A DNA stretch of 64,000 nt from Tuctoria greenei (GCA_036927565.1 JAYESD010000003.1:39993325-40057324), one strand, 5' to 3'. Shown: positions 34,001-47,500, numbered from the stretch's first letter. Numbers and translations: made by a program. The notes: generated from the letters alone by a model not told the origin.

Positions 34001-35045
34001 AATGATAAAGTTAACATGTTTCCATTACATAAAATGAATAAATAAATCTTATCAAAATGTACTTAACAGAGAATTGGTCAACAATAAAAAGTCAATTTCA
34101 GGGCTGTAAACTGAACATTTAGTATCTGATAAGCACACAAAAGGTTATACATTATGCCATCAAGAACTCTATGCGAATTGTTTGTTCCAAGACAACTCAT
34201 TTTGGTTCAAATGAGGCTTGCCAACTAAAATAATTAATTTTAACTTCAATGTTGATTTACTAAATGGAAAGTCAACCAAGATGTAAACATCCATTGGATC
34301 CATATGCACACTGTAGGACAAGGACACCAAGACACAGTTTCTGGGGTGTATAACTAACAATATAGAATATACTGATCGCATTAAACTAGCTAGGACACAT
34401 AACATGGGCATTGTTTCCCTTTTTCCGTGTTTCTATGTTGCACAGATATAATACTATTAGAATGGTAAATATACTAGAGTACAGATAGCTGAGACAATGC
34501 TTGGTAGTGGCAACGTACCGCCTTTGCCTCCTTGTACTCTGAGACAGCCTTGTGTGAAGCATACGTGAACTTGATGGTCGGGCCAAGTTCAGGGACAATA
34601 AAGTGGCTGCAAAGAGTAAGGTAAGGAAGAAATATTAGATCAGTACCAGAAATGACCATTTGTGTTAAGCATTTCAGATATGGAAGTTTACTTACTAGTT
34701 TGTGTCAAACCACTTGGTCATCTCCATAGCAGGGACAGTGGCATTTCCTCTAGCCATTGAGAAGTAGGTACTCGAGCCAATCTCGCCTCCAGTCCAGGAG
34801 TAGCGTTCTGGGACAGCGCCAAGCATGGCCGTTGTGTCAAGAACCTGGTCATAGTACGAGAAGGTGTTGCTGGGAATGTACTTGATCCCAGCTTCTGACA
34901 TTTGCTTCCAGATGCTAGCCCTGAGGCCAGTAGCAACTTTCTCCAAATCCTGGGCGCTGCTCTTCCCATCCCAAAAAGACTCCAAGGCAAACTTGAGCTC
35001 CCTCTTGGGGCCCATGCGCGGGTATCCAACAATATGGGACGCCAT
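31078..35045 (-). CDS. METS: Cobalamin-independent methionine synthase
   Basis: Thirteen coding exons on the minus strand: 35045-34696, 34606-34519, 33913-33786, 33707-33516, 33415-33216, 33136-32973, 32864-32784, 32688-32522, 32443-32338, 32170-31920, 31814-31742, 31659-31531 and 31446-31078. All introns are GT-AG and all phases join, giving 765 residues, the usual plant length. It transfers a methyl group from 5-methyltetrahydropteroyltri-glutamate to homocysteine, making methionine for protein synthesis and the AdoMet cycle; plants have cytosolic and plastid forms. No transit peptide is seen (start MASHIVGYPRMG), so the cytosolic form is likely. The zinc ligands are His647, Cys649 (IHTHMC), Glu671 (ITIEN) and Cys733 (NPDCG), all present. 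No defect was found. A leader intron lies upstream. Confidence 0.97.
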
Positions 35046-36306
35046 CTTTCTGCAAAGTCAGGGGAAAAATGAGCTTGATTCAAAAGAAATGGTTAGCTAA
35101 GTACTTGTCTCAGCTGTCAGTGAAGTCCAGGCATTTTCAGTATATTTCACCGGATCATAAAGTGAACTTCGTTTCATTTTAATACTATTAGTTCCTACTG
35201 AATGTGCTCCTCCTATAAGATTCAAATGCTTCAGCGTAAAGAAATTCTACCTTTGGTCAATCAAGGATGTTTCTTTAAACTGAGCAGGCTTAACGATGCC
35301 ATGGAAGTACCTTACACGCACTAAAGTCTTCCATTCAGGTTGCAACCCAGCCTTGGCAGGGTGCGGGTACAGGAGAGCTAAAACTGGTCGAAAGGGAATC
35401 ATCGTCCCTCTCGTACAGGCAGGGATCATGCTACAAATAACACCCGTAAGATGCAATATTTGGGAAGGATCATGCTACCAAAGAGCAGATGTAAGGAACT
35501 AGTACGAATAGGGTGAAAGTAACTAACGGTGGTTGGGACAGTAAAGCGCGCAAGCCTGCAGGATCGCGTCTGCGTGAAACAAATTCCGCGCAGAGTGTAA
35601 CATACTAGTCTCAGATCGTAATAAGAACTAGTTAATACGAAGACCGTAAAGGTTCTAACAGACCTGACAGCGTATGCAGACTGTGAAGCCAATCCTTGGC
35701 CGCAATCAATATCAATGTGAACCGTGAGGCCACGCGTTAAATAAATGAATAAATAAAAATCTGAGGCCACACGGCGCCCTCCGCCGCTACCGAGATTCAG
35801 GAACCTAACAAATCCACTGGAAACCGCCAACAAGAACCGACCTGGATTCTAGCCACCTCCTACGAATACGACGACGGGAACATCGTCAGCCAGTGTAATC
35901 CAGTGACCTCAACTGACCATTCCCCGATCAAGTCCGCACGAACCCACGCGGCGGAGACAGTCGAACCCGACGAGAAACGTACAACGGCTACGGATTCCCC
36001 CGGCCCGGTCGATCGCAAAGGCCCGAGCAGGCCGCTACGCCACCCAGGAGAACACGCGAGACTCACCGCGCGCCGAGGCGATCCCGGGAGCGCGGGGGTG
36101 GAGGAGGAGCGAGCGGAACGGAGGGCCGCGCGAGGCGCGGAACTATATAGGGCGAGGGAGCGGTAGAGAAGGGCGCCTTACCCCCTGGAGCGCTGGGCGG
36201 AGGAGTAGCGCGCGCCGCGGGATGAGGACGGCGAGCGACGAGAGAGGTAAGGTCAGGGATGATGAGCACGGGGCGAATTGGAGTGGATCGGCGGCCTCAT
36301 TTATAG
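35046..36306 (-). promoter_or_regulatory. Promoter and 5' leader of methionine synthase
   Basis: A splice acceptor (minus-strand AG at 35051-35050) lies four bases upstream of the ATG, so the leader contains an intron. Possible donors are GTGAGT at 36066 and GTAAGG near 36178. Two minus-strand TATA-like motifs are candidates: CTATAAAT at 36299-36306 and CTATATAG at about 36142-36149. The first would give a leader exon that uses either donor. The intron of about 1 kb is a common expression feature of highly expressed plant genes. Confidence 0.5.
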
Positions 36307-38481
36307 TCCAGTTCAGTGCCACCTCTCCTCTGCTCCGCTTCTCGTCTCGTGTCAGCGTCAGGGGAGTAGGTTGGTGTGCGTGCGTCTCGGAGCGGTTGGT
36401 GAGATCCGTCCGTTGCTGGTGCACCGTCTGGTTCATTTATTGGGTTTGAAATGGGTTCAGTACACTACGTACTTGATGGCATTTACAGTTTATCAGTGCA
36501 GTTCGATCGTCCTTTGGTCATTTGCTCAAACCCCGTCCGTCACTGAGCCCAATAGACTTGTTTTCGAACTAAAAAATCGTGCAGTAGCATTGTGCCAAGT
36601 GGTTGTCAAAGTGTTTTAACATCGTGGCTTTCGCATTGTTCTTCAGAGGTTCAAATGTCCCAGCTCACGTGTAGCCAACCGGCTATCACGAAATTGAAGA
36701 AATTAAGGAATCATATACAAAAGGAAAGTACAAACGGGAGTAGGCGCGAGAAAAAAGGGACACGCTCACGCAGATGTTGGTGAGACGTGCTAAGCTGAAC
36801 AGCTGGGGTTTGGTGGTGACAGCTACATACAGTCTAGCCTCAACGAATTCCCGTATTCGTTCATCTTATTTATTTCGAAAAAAAATGGAAGAAAAATAAA
36901 TAGTGCATCGGATTGTCGAGAGTACAAGCTGAAGCTAGCTTCGGAGAAAATGTCAACTAGTATATTCTTTTCATGCCAACAATCATATACTACACCTAAC
37001 AGTTAACATTGCTACATCTCCCTCAAATATATGCATCTGTTATTTCTGGGCGTTGATAAGTCCATGTGCAACGAGCAATTTTGAAATGTTTCACGATTCA
37101 CAAATTTTCTTTTTCCTTTTGTTGTTGCTAACCATGCAACGTCAACAAAATATGAATGGAGGTAATTCTTGTCTATCCAAAAAAGCTTTTATTTGCGAGT
37201 GCAAACTGCAAAACAACCGATATCCCATCCAAATAATGTGGGGAGTGCATGAATGACGCCACTCAGAGTGAGGGTGTTGTATGGAGTCTGATGAAGACGA
37301 TAGTGACGTTTAACATTTTAATGGCCGTGTTCCAACCATCCTTGGTGGACTAGTAGTAGCTCCTGTCTGACCCACCCAACCATGAAAGCTCCCTTTAGCT
37401 ACTTCGTCCTCTTGAATCTGGCCTCCATCACACTCAAAACGCATTGCAGGTAGGTAGGTGCTCCAACCGCCGGGGTTTGGTGGTCGACGGGAGGACGAAT
37501 GGCGTGCCACATGCGCCTCCGCTTGGAAAATTCCACGCAACTTCAGTCATAGATTCCCCGTTCTCATGGTTGTGATGTGTAGTTGAGCAGTTGAACTATT
37601 TAAACTTTCAATGCATTCATATGATTCTGAGCTTACAGAAATGATCCGAGGAAGTAAAAGGAGTTAATCCGTTCAGGTTTCCTGGCGTTGGCAAAAGCAT
37701 CAGTCATCAGCACGCCAAATTGCATGCTAAACCTTTACGAAACCAAAGCTGTACCACGCCAAATGTATGGTTCCTAAGACCATCCGCACCAGTGTACTCT
37801 AAAGCGTACTTTATACACTATTCTCGTAGATACTCTAAATTACACTGTAAAACAGTATATCCAATATGCTTTACAGTGTGCCACTGCGAATGGTCTAAAA
37901 CCTACTGGTGTCTTAATGACGTGTCACGCAGTCAGTATTTGACGTCAGTAAACTCTCTACCAAGCAATCAACGTCGCTGTCGGAAAACAATTTTGTCAAC
38001 TTCACAAGCCGCATGTGCATGTTATGGTCCAAGAATTTTTTCCTTCCAACGAACCAATGAGTCTTCCAAGTACAAGACAAGGGGATGTGAGCTCAAAGTC
38101 GAGCAAATCTCTTTCCAAGAGAAAAATAGGGATACAAAACTTTTGGCTGTTCAAACAGTTCGCCAGCATACAACTTATGCTGTACACAGGTACCAGTGAG
38201 CTACACACGTGAACCAAGCGACCAACCTCACTAGGAACCAGCAAGAGACAAGCTTAAGACAGCTCAATGTTTGTGATAAGGTTATACAAAGAGGGCTTCT
38301 AGGCATACTAAAAGAGAGCAATGGAAGGAAGAAAAAATAACTAGGCTCGTGGAGGTCATAGTGGGACCCTAACTAAATACAGGCTATAAACATGTATACA
38401 GCTATGCTCTAACAGATTCAGTTGGTCCAAAAGTTATTAAAAATCAGGTCGACCTCAAAAACCATTAGGAGAGGTTAGTGC
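36307..38481. other. Intergenic region with one Tourist-like MITE
   Basis: No gene is supported between the methionine synthase promoter and the FRS 3' end. Short open frames lack any family signature. The 118-bp MITE at 37778-37895 is the only element recognised. Confidence 0.5.
37778..37895. mobile_element. Tourist-like MITE, 118 bp
   Basis: The ends GACCATCCGCACCAG and (reverse) GACCATTCGCAGTGG are inverted repeats, flanked by TAA on both sides (37775-37777, 37896-37898). The three-base TAA duplication is that of PIF/Harbinger elements. The interior folds back around TTTACAGTGT. Confidence 0.7.
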
Positions 38482-38505
38482 GGGGGGGGGGGGGGGGGGG
38501 GGGGG
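38482..38505. repeat. Run of 24 G bases
   Basis: An uninterrupted homopolymer four bases from the FRS stop codon, C-rich in the FRS sense strand. Length in the real genome is uncertain because such runs are hard to sequence. Confidence 0.8.
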
Positions 38506-38508
38506 ACA

Positions 38509-41500
38509 TTATTCATGTTTCGCATCATCACCAGTCAGCCCCTCTTCATCATCGTCAGTGTTGTCATCATCATACTCATCATCACTGCCATCAGAGGAAC
38601 CAAAAATTGCATCCTTAGCTGCCGCGGAATCACCAAATCTGAGCTGTTCAGGGGATGCATGCTCCAAGTTGGATACATTCACAGGTGGTAGAGAAGAAAG
38701 CGGTTTTGGTGCTAATGGTTTCAAGTAATTTGGGAGGGTTTCCCCAGGCTTAATTCGGATGACACCTTTTGATTGTGCCGCTTTTATGATCGAAGCTGCA
38801 TCAGATGAAGACGCAATGCGCGCACCGGCTGCGATGGCTGCAGCCCTTATAGAAGAGCCCTCAGGGTTTCCTCGAGAATCAATACTGTCAGGAGTCCTAG
38901 CCTGTGAATGTATTACTGATGGTAGTGCAGATGACTGAGCTGGATGACGACCAAATGACACCTTGCCGTTGCTGCTGACATCTCCAGGGTTTGAAGAATT
39001 CATACCATCTGCACCAAAAATAACGCCAGATAAAATTATTAGCAAAATGCATTTATACATGCACCTACTAAAATTAGCTCATGTATGTCACCGCAACTTT
39101 TAACAGAAAGTTTCAAACCTAAACTTTAAATAAACAGAACTGGTATTGAATTTTTGAAGCATCTTAAACATTTGTGTAGCATAGTAAATCATGTCAACTG
39201 TTAGAGTATATTTGATAGGCTAGATATTTGTATCGTAAATTGTTATATATATTGGAAGTATATTTGGTACACTAGATGGATTGTCATATATATCAAGAGT
39301 TCTAGCCTGTCATATATATATCGGTCTCCTATGTATACCAGTGGATACACAATCTAATCAACATAACTATTATACAATCAACAATCACAATCCATTATAC
39401 AATTTATCTAATACATTTTCTATTATCACGAGTTTTAGGTTAAAACCTAACCTTTCCGCTGCCACTGAGGAGACCTCAATCTCTGTCGGGGGCAACACAT
39501 CCGTAGTTGGATTTACGGTGATCTTTTTTATCTGCTGCCATTGTTGCGATCTTTTTCCATTTACTCGATCACTGATGAAGATTGAGCCACCCGCTACCCA
39601 TGGACACCACATGCCTCTTCTAAAATGTATACCACCCGCCTAGGCGTCCAGATGCTCCCGTCTGGACGCCCTGGTTGGTCGAAGGCCGTCGCCGCCTCCT
39701 CCACCTGCTGCCCCTCCGTCCAGGCCACCTCCCCTACCACCTCCAAGGGTTTGTTCACCTTTAGGCAGCCACAACATGGCTCTTGCTGCTGCGGCGGCAG
39801 ATGGTTGTGACGGTGGCAACCGAACAGGAAAGAGAGGATTGGGGCAACAGAGAAGGTTGGGCGGGGGAGGAGTGGAGGGCAACGCCGTAGCAGAGATTGA
39901 GAACGTCGGGTGGGGAGGAGAGGACTCAGGATGGAGAGGTCTAGGGGAGGTTGGGCAGGGGCAGGTATTAGGGTTAGGGAAGAGTTGGAACTTGGGTTGG
40001 GCCATGTTGTGGCGGGCCAACTTAGTGTTTACTGGATGAAAATGATGCTGGAGAACTGGGTCATTTTTCCTATTGTTGCTGCTGTAACGAGTTGCCTAGG
40101 AGCCCGCCTAGACGTCCAGACGTGGATTTGAAACACTGCTCTTCTCCGACATTGGCAACATCAGCCCAGTCTTCGTCCGCAACACGTGCGCCACTGGCGG
40201 ATGCCGGCCACTCGAGGGAAACATTTGTGTCGGCTCTCGGACGTCCTAACTGCACATCTTCGAGTCGGCTTTGTTGTCGCCATTCTTGGAACATCCTTAA
40301 CACTTTCACCACCAACTTCATGGTGTTGTCCGATTTGCAAGGGTTTGATGGCTCCAATATGTGCGACATCGTCATGTTTCCATGCACACTGTAGGTCTAA
40401 TCAATCGGTCATACACGTGGCGATGTCAAGGCCACGTACCACACCTCCAAGCTTTGGGCTGCCATTTCGTCGCCTCCTCGAGTTGCAATGCCACCACTCG
40501 TGGTCACCATAGACGGGAATCACCCCTTTGAGGTGTGAGTTTGTCAAGTGTGGCATGTTGTTGCATCTTTATCTTCATTCCCGTGAACCGACAACCCCTA
40601 AATCATCTACAAACATGGTCTTTATCATGTCAATCGGGTTCTTGACCTACCTTGAGTGTCGCCGCCACGCTTCTTCAGGATACCCACGTTGCCATTTTTG
40701 CCCGTTGGTTTAGCCACATCTTCTACTTCATCATCTTCTTCATTGTTGCTTTACTCAAAGAGCTTTTGTGCTAGTTCCCTTCAAAACTCTATGTTCGTGT
40801 GATCCCTACCTTCATGCATCCAATATTGGCAACACCGGTTTGTGCCTCCATCCACAATGCCTTCTCGAGTTTTGCAAACCCGATGCACGCCTCAATCATG
40901 GCGGCTTTAACAACATCAACCTACTTCCTCATTATGCATCGATTGTGGCGTTGTCTTCGTCCAAGGTGCATCCCCACACACCATCTACTTTGCGCCTCTC
41001 TGCGCTCGTGGCTCTATGTGCAGCTTCCTCGACTTCAACATTGACCACGGCTACCTCAAGTACAACTTCCCCGACCACGACTATTCGCCTTCGTTCTCGA
41101 CTACGTTGGCATTGACGCATTCACATATGTTACTTGTCGGTTTCTCCTCCAACGGCAACATCCGCACCACCCCACAACGCAAGGGGGATGTCATCTCATC
41201 GGGTAGAACCACCCCACAACGCAAGGGGGATGTCATCTCATCGGGTCCTACCTTCGTTTTCTTCTCCGATCTCAACTTTTGTGGTGCTCCCACTATGATT
41301 CCGAAGGGATGTTAGGGTATATTTAATAAGCTAGATATTTGTAACGTAGATTGACATATATATCGAGAATATATTAGGTAGGCCAGATAGAATGTTATAA
41401 ATATCAGAAGTATCATAGATTGTCATATGTTCCAGTCGTACTCTATAAACCAGTTGAGAGACACAATACAATCAACACAACCATTGTGCAATCATCCATC

Positions 41501-44500
41501 GAGAATCAACAATCACAATCCATTATACAATATATCCAATACATCCAATATTCTATCATCAAGACATACCAGAGGATATTTTGGAGCCATCCACGGAAGG
41601 GCACAATGCAATAGGAACAGTCACAAGCTGTGGTGCAGCATTGAAGTTTAATCCATTAACACTGCATCCACCATTGCCATTAGCTTGGGATAGTTCATGG
41701 CTCTGCAGATTCAACAAGGACTTATCATGGTCAAAAACCTGAAGAATAGGAAGGCATGTTGACTATATTGCAATCACTCTTTAGTCTGCATATAATGAAG
41801 AAATCAAGTGCATGATTGAAGTGGAAAAGAAGCTGTGTCAGGAGCAACAAGAATCCTAAACTGATGCTTACAGTAAGAGGGACTTAAAAAAGTTATATCT
41901 GCTGGTATATAGCTCCGAACTAAACTGCTGTGATTATTTGCTATACAAATGCAAATCACTTTCTCATAGAAAGTAAAGATAAAAATTTATTGAGTGATGC
42001 AACTGAAACAAACACATCACGAGCATAAAGCCATAAACACTACAAAATATTCCACTTCAGAAAACCATAGATAGCATCAATATTCTCTCTTTTTTGTAAA
42101 GCCAGAACTTATGCACGCCGGTGAAATCTGCTCTAAATAAAACAAAGAAACAGAAATGATTCACTTGCAATAAATGGCATGCAAAACTTCAGACATGTAA
42201 GACCTGGAAGTATACTTAAAATGGTAAGAAAACCATAACATTCATACACCACTGCTATGGACGCCCACAATGAGCTCACTAGCGGGGCGCTGGATAGGAA
42301 GGAAATAGAAATATGGAACAAGTTGATAGTAGGTTGCTGAATAAAAGTAAGAAATAAAGTTATTAGGTAATAAAATATATTAGATGATTGAGGGAATAAA
42401 GTTGCTAAGGAATAAGATCTGTTAGGAGATATGATTCAGGGATGCCTTGTTATCTAAAAAGGCACCCATAGTTGTATTAGGAATTTTCATCAAAGGAAGA
42501 AGGTTTCCCTCGAGTGGGCGTACTGCCTTTGGTCACCGGGCTGGCGATCAGCCCAATCTCGATGACATTATCTCTACTCTTACAATTCTATCCCCAGCCA
42601 ATTTCACAACAACTACTGACTATTACGAAGAAAACATATTGTATCCAAGACATCATTAATTTAGAGTAAAGTGCATCAATGGTCCTTGAACTTGTAGGAG
42701 TGTGTCATCTAGGTCGAGAAACTTTTAAAATGTATATTTGGATCCATAAACTTGTAAAAGTATGTCATCTCGACTCAATGTTTTAAAAATACCCGTATGG
42801 TTATTGACATAACTTTTAATTGAACTTTATTTTTCATATTTGTTCACTCCCTAAATCGTGTTGTTAGCCTACAGTATGAATTATGATAACAATATTAATT
42901 TGGATTGAGAACAAATATGAACAATAAAGTTCAGGTAACAATTATGTCAATCGGTATAGGGGCATTTTCGGTACTTCGAACCAAAATAACATATTTTAAC
43001 AAATTTATGGATCCAATATGCATTTTAAAAGTTTGTGGACCTAGATAACACATCCACTCAAGTTCAGGAACCATCGATGTACTTTACTCATAATTTATGT
43101 TAATGTACTGCAGACTGGGTCCACACGGGCCCAACCATGAGGCTTCAGGCATAGGAACCCTCTAGAAGGGTTATTTAGATAGAAACAAATCTGTTAGTGA
43201 TAGAATTTATTTAAAGATAGAATGTAATAAGAGATCGAGGAAAATAAGAGATAGAGGCAGTTGGGCTTTCCCCAACCGTCTCGGCGTAGATTTGGAAGGG
43301 ACACATGACCTCAGGCCTATATAGTGCGCCTCATGTAACCCATCGAAGAATAAATGTTCCAACCTTCGGTCACCGGGTTGAGGATCAGCCCAGCCCAGTG
43401 ACACTATCTCCATCTCGATTTACAACAATTGGTATCAGGGACCAGACAGCGGATCATCATCATGGCAGCCGCTGATCAAGATCTTGGGAATCGGGCCTTT
43501 CGACAGAACTTTCATCAGTGAATAGATCTCATTAGAGGTGGGCAAAAAAACCGGTAATAAAAAACCAGAACCGAATTAACCGGAAACCGACACCAAACTA
43601 ACTGAACCGACAAAACCCAATCTTATTTCGGTTACCATTCCCAAAAAACCGATTTTTTCCGATTTTCGTTTTTTTTCACCGGATTAACTAGGTTAACCAA
43701 ACCAATAATCCTTCAGCCCAATAGCCTGTCGGCCCACCCAATTCAGCCCCATTCGGCCCAGTAAGAACCCCAACACCCTACCACCCCCAACACCTCAGTC
43801 GCCGCCACCCATTCCTTCAAACCACGGCCTCGTACGGTGCGCCCCACCGCCCACTGACTCATCGCCGCGACTCGCGTTCCACCGCCCACGACTCCGCCCG
43901 TGACTTGTCGCCCCGCCACCGGCCGACTCTCGCCCCGCCGCCGGCTGTACTAAGCCCCAACGGTCACGCCCTCGAGCCACTAACAATCTCGGCCACCGCG
44001 CCATCAAACCCGGCCACCGCGCCAGCGACCTCGAGGTCGACCGCCGTGCCGCCCCACCTCACGCCCGACAGCTGTCGAGGCGCCCTCCTAGGCCCTGAAG
44101 GCCTCCACGCCCCGCGGCCGTCCCCGACGGCCACCGTGCCCTCCAGCGTCGTGGCCTCTGCCCTCAATGAGGCGATGACCAGATTGACAGAGGTGGGGAT
44201 TGCATTGAAGTCGGGTTTTTTTTCGGTTAACTGGAAACCGGACCGAAGTTCCCGGTTAGCTAGTGGGTCAGTTTTTCCTTTTGAATATTATATTTCGGTT
44301 TTCATTTTTTAAAACCAAATTTTTTTTAAAAAAATGAAAAATCGAACCGAAATAGGGCGGTTAACCGAACGCCCACCCCTAGATCTCATGATTGTCAACT
44401 GGCCCTTGAAGTTTCCAACGGTCGGATCTAGAGAACGAAAACTCTGCAACCACCACGCACTAGATCCCCTCCTTCCTGCCGTCCCCACGCTCGGCCTCGA

Positions 44501-47500
44501 AGCAGATCGAGTCGCCTTAGGCAACGTCCTCACCAATGCATTCGCTGATCTCTGCTTCACGCTCGCCCTACTCGCCCGCCGCTCAGCCTCAGCAACCTGT
44601 CGTCCTTCCTCCGGCACGGATCTGGGCGCCACTCACCGGCACACCTCCTGGATGCGCACATCCTAACCCTCCCGCCTGTCCAACCCTCCCGCGCATCCAA
44701 CGTGCACTGAAGCGCCTTCGTCAGCGTGTCGCACACCTCTGCGGCGGCGCGAAGCTGCGACCCCACCTCGTTTGTGCACTACTTCACCTCCCAAGTCATC
44801 GCTTGATCCGGCTGCCTACGTCAAGATCTTTCGGGATTCACTCGTCTTGACGCCTGATCTACGCCATATCTGGCCAGGATCCAAGCTAAATCTCCACCAC
44901 GTGCTGGCTCCAACCACGCCTCCTCGATCGCGTCCACCTCTGCATCGTCCTCCACATCCAGTGAACCTCGATCGCAATGCAAATCGGATTTGGGATTGCG
45001 GTCGAGCTCAGCCCAATCTGCCGCCGAGTAATCCTCCATCCGGAGACGCTAGGGCCAAATCCACCTCCTGCACGCGCGTGAGCGATCGCCCTCCGGATTA
45101 TTGCCTGAAGCCGCCTAGATCCAGAATCAATTCACTGTCGCATGTAGCTGGCCGAGACCGCCGTTGCTGGGAATTAGGGGGCCGTCGCGAAGCTCGCAGA
45201 GCGCTGGACTCCACCTGCCACCATCCGAGTTCGTGGGACAGAGCTGATGTTAGGGTCGCCGTGCGCTGATCAACATGGAGTCTGCTGTCGAGACCTACCA
45301 CGATTCGGAGTTGCACTGACCGGAATCAGCCTCCTGCTCGTCGGATCATTGATGGCTACCCCACCGTCAAAATTGACAGATGATGCTCAGGTGGAAGCTT
45401 TGCAAGGGTGCCTGTTCCCAAGTACATCAACTAGTGTTTACGAAGCTCTGGAGTTGAGAGATGGTGGATCAGATTACAACAATGTTGAGAACACCGAGCA
45501 CAAGTTCGTGCTGAAGGACAAGAGCAAGCCAATCATCTTCTCAGTGGCTTGCCTTGATAGTGTGAAAAACATGACAAGCGTGGTTGAGATATACGGTAAG
45601 AATGTACGCCTGAGGGAACTGACGAACCTTGTAATTGTTGCTGGTGACCATAGCAAGGAGCCAAAGGACAGGGAGGAACAGGCAGAGTTCAAGATATACA
45701 GTCTCATTGAGGAGTATAACCTGAAGGGTCATATTATATGGATCGCTGTTCAAATGATCCGTGTCCGCAATGGGGAGTTGTACCATTACATATGTGACAT
45801 GAAGGGGGTATTTGTGCAGCCTGCATTCTGTGAAGCATTTGGCCTGGCTATCATTGAGTCCATGACATGCCATGGTGGCCCTGCTGTAACTATTGTGGAC
45901 AGGGTATCTGGTTTGCAAATTGATCCTTACCATAGTTACAAAGCTGCAGACATCTTGGTCAACTTCTTTGAGAAGTACAAAGAGGATCCAACATACCAAG
46001 ACAAGATTTCACAAGGAGGCCCGCAGAAAATCTATGAAAAATACACCTGGAAGCTGTACTCTAAGAGGCTGCTGACATTGACTAGTGTATGCAGATTCTG
46101 GAAGAATGTCAACAACGATGGTGAGACGCTTGTTTACCAAAACTTCAACAAGCACGTGAGTGGGGCCAATGCAGAAGTTAATCCCCTCACCGCTCTGGAG
46201 GTGCTCGACAACAACATCCCCACCATGAAGACTCAAGATTCAGCTCGAGGACAAGCTGATGTTGGGGAGGGGGGAAATGTTGTGGACCGGGTCCACACGG
46301 GCCCAACCATGAGGCTTAGGCACAGGAACCCTCTAGAAGGGTTATTTAGATAGAAATAAATCTGTTAGGGATAGAATCTATTTAAAGTAGAATATAATAA
46401 GAGATAGAGGAAAATAAGAGATAGAGGCGGTTGGGCTTTCTCCAACTGCCTCGTCGTAGATTTGGAAGGGACGCGGGGCATCTGGCCTATATAATGTGTC
46501 CCCTTCCCCCTCATGTAACCCATCGAAGAATAAAGAAAATTTCCTGAAGGTTGTTCCTACCTTCGGTCACCGGGCTGGGGATCAGCCCAACCCCGGTGAC
46601 ACCATCCCCATCACGATTCACAGCATAATGGCATAAAAGATGAAACGATACCAAACCCACCCCATTCCCACTTAACCTGGATTGCGTGCAACAATTTTGC
46701 ATTCCCACATACTTTGATGGCCAGCTTATTATTTTATGCATGAAAAAATAATGCAAGGAAAAGTGTAGGTTTATCAATGGCCTACAAAAAACAGTCAAAG
46801 CAACTTTGAGAGTGGCAGCATAATAAATAAGGAAACATAAACTTAAATCTGCATCCTAACATTTTTGTAGTTAATGCATGGTCAACACTAAAAAATTGTA
46901 TATAAGCCATTGGTCCCACCAGATCCTATTCCTGATCCATGTTACCTTTAAATGATCAACACCATCTAATACTTTTCATTTAGTACATAATACATATGAC
47001 TTTTTTTTAACAATATTACACATTTTGGTTACTGGTGTTTTATTCATGAAGAATGGTACGACCCAACAATATTAGCTTTGTCTATCATATCATCTATAGT
47101 CCAAATCAAAACAAGCTTAGTCAAGATTCAAACAAGTTCACTTCAGCTGAAGCTTCATCTGACAGTAAGAAACAGAAGCAAGAAAACATGTACGCAATTC
47201 GGTAATAAGTCAAGGACCAGGTGATTTAACACTGTTTTGTTCCTAGCAATTATCATTTCAAGTTTCTTCAGCAGTCTGATAAGGCATCAAAAACAAAAAA
47301 AGGACAATCTAGCCAAGATTTTTCTGCACGTCCACTCTCCAGACAGTACTTGTGTACAAATTAAGTAGTTAAATTGATTGTTGTTCCAACGATCTACAAA
47401 CATGAAAATAAGTAAATTGAATAAAATTAATAAGAAATCGGCCCTTATATCTACAAGTGTCACATACTACATGTACCATACTAGCATGTAGCCATGTATT

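Larger units (their letters stand above)
39199..41561 (+). mobile_element. Non-autonomous LTR element in FRS intron 2
   Basis: Direct repeats at 39199-39428 and 41310-41561 both begin TGTTAG(A/G)GTATATTT and end in CTAT(T/C)ATCA. A purine tract (GAAGGGA) precedes the second, so the element reads on the plus strand, antisense to FRS. The ~1.9-kb interior shows no gag or pol; short open frames are unrecognised. A candidate target duplication, TCAAC/TCAAG, matches in four of five bases only if the LTR end is taken three bases earlier. The right LTR stops eight bases from the FRS splice donor. Confidence 0.7.
43106..46625 (+). mobile_element. LTR retroelement carrying a captured sucrose synthase segment
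   Basis: LTRs are at 43106-43427 and 46278-46625, with a perfect 5-bp target duplication TAATG (43101-43105, 46626-46630). A TGGTATCAGG primer site follows the left LTR, and a purine tract (GAGGGGGGAAA) precedes the right. No gag or pol motif was found inside 3.5 kb, so it needs enzymes in trans. The interior holds a hAT-like element (43533-44381) and an intronless sucrose synthase piece in element sense. It sits in FRS intron 1, antisense to the gene. The left LTR start differs from the right only by transitions. Confidence 0.85.

Noticed and set aside
38509..39060. Separate small gene starting at the Met at 39060
   Set aside because: The frame before 39008 is intronic; a splice acceptor at 39009-39010 and matching phase with 41570-41738 favour an FRS terminal exon.
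39194..41566. Perfect target duplication for the intron-2 LTR element
   Set aside because: Only TCAAC/TCAAG (four of five) is found, and only with a shifted LTR end.
43905..44312. Proline-rich frame inside the hAT-like element
   Set aside because: Low-complexity GC-rich DNA with open frames on both strands and no known domain.
44772..45269. 165-residue frame before the sucrose synthase fragment
   Set aside because: No gag, pol or host family recognised; Arg/Pro-rich composition only.
45247..46353. Functional truncated sucrose synthase
   Set aside because: It lacks the N-terminal domains and an internal segment and runs into the LTR.
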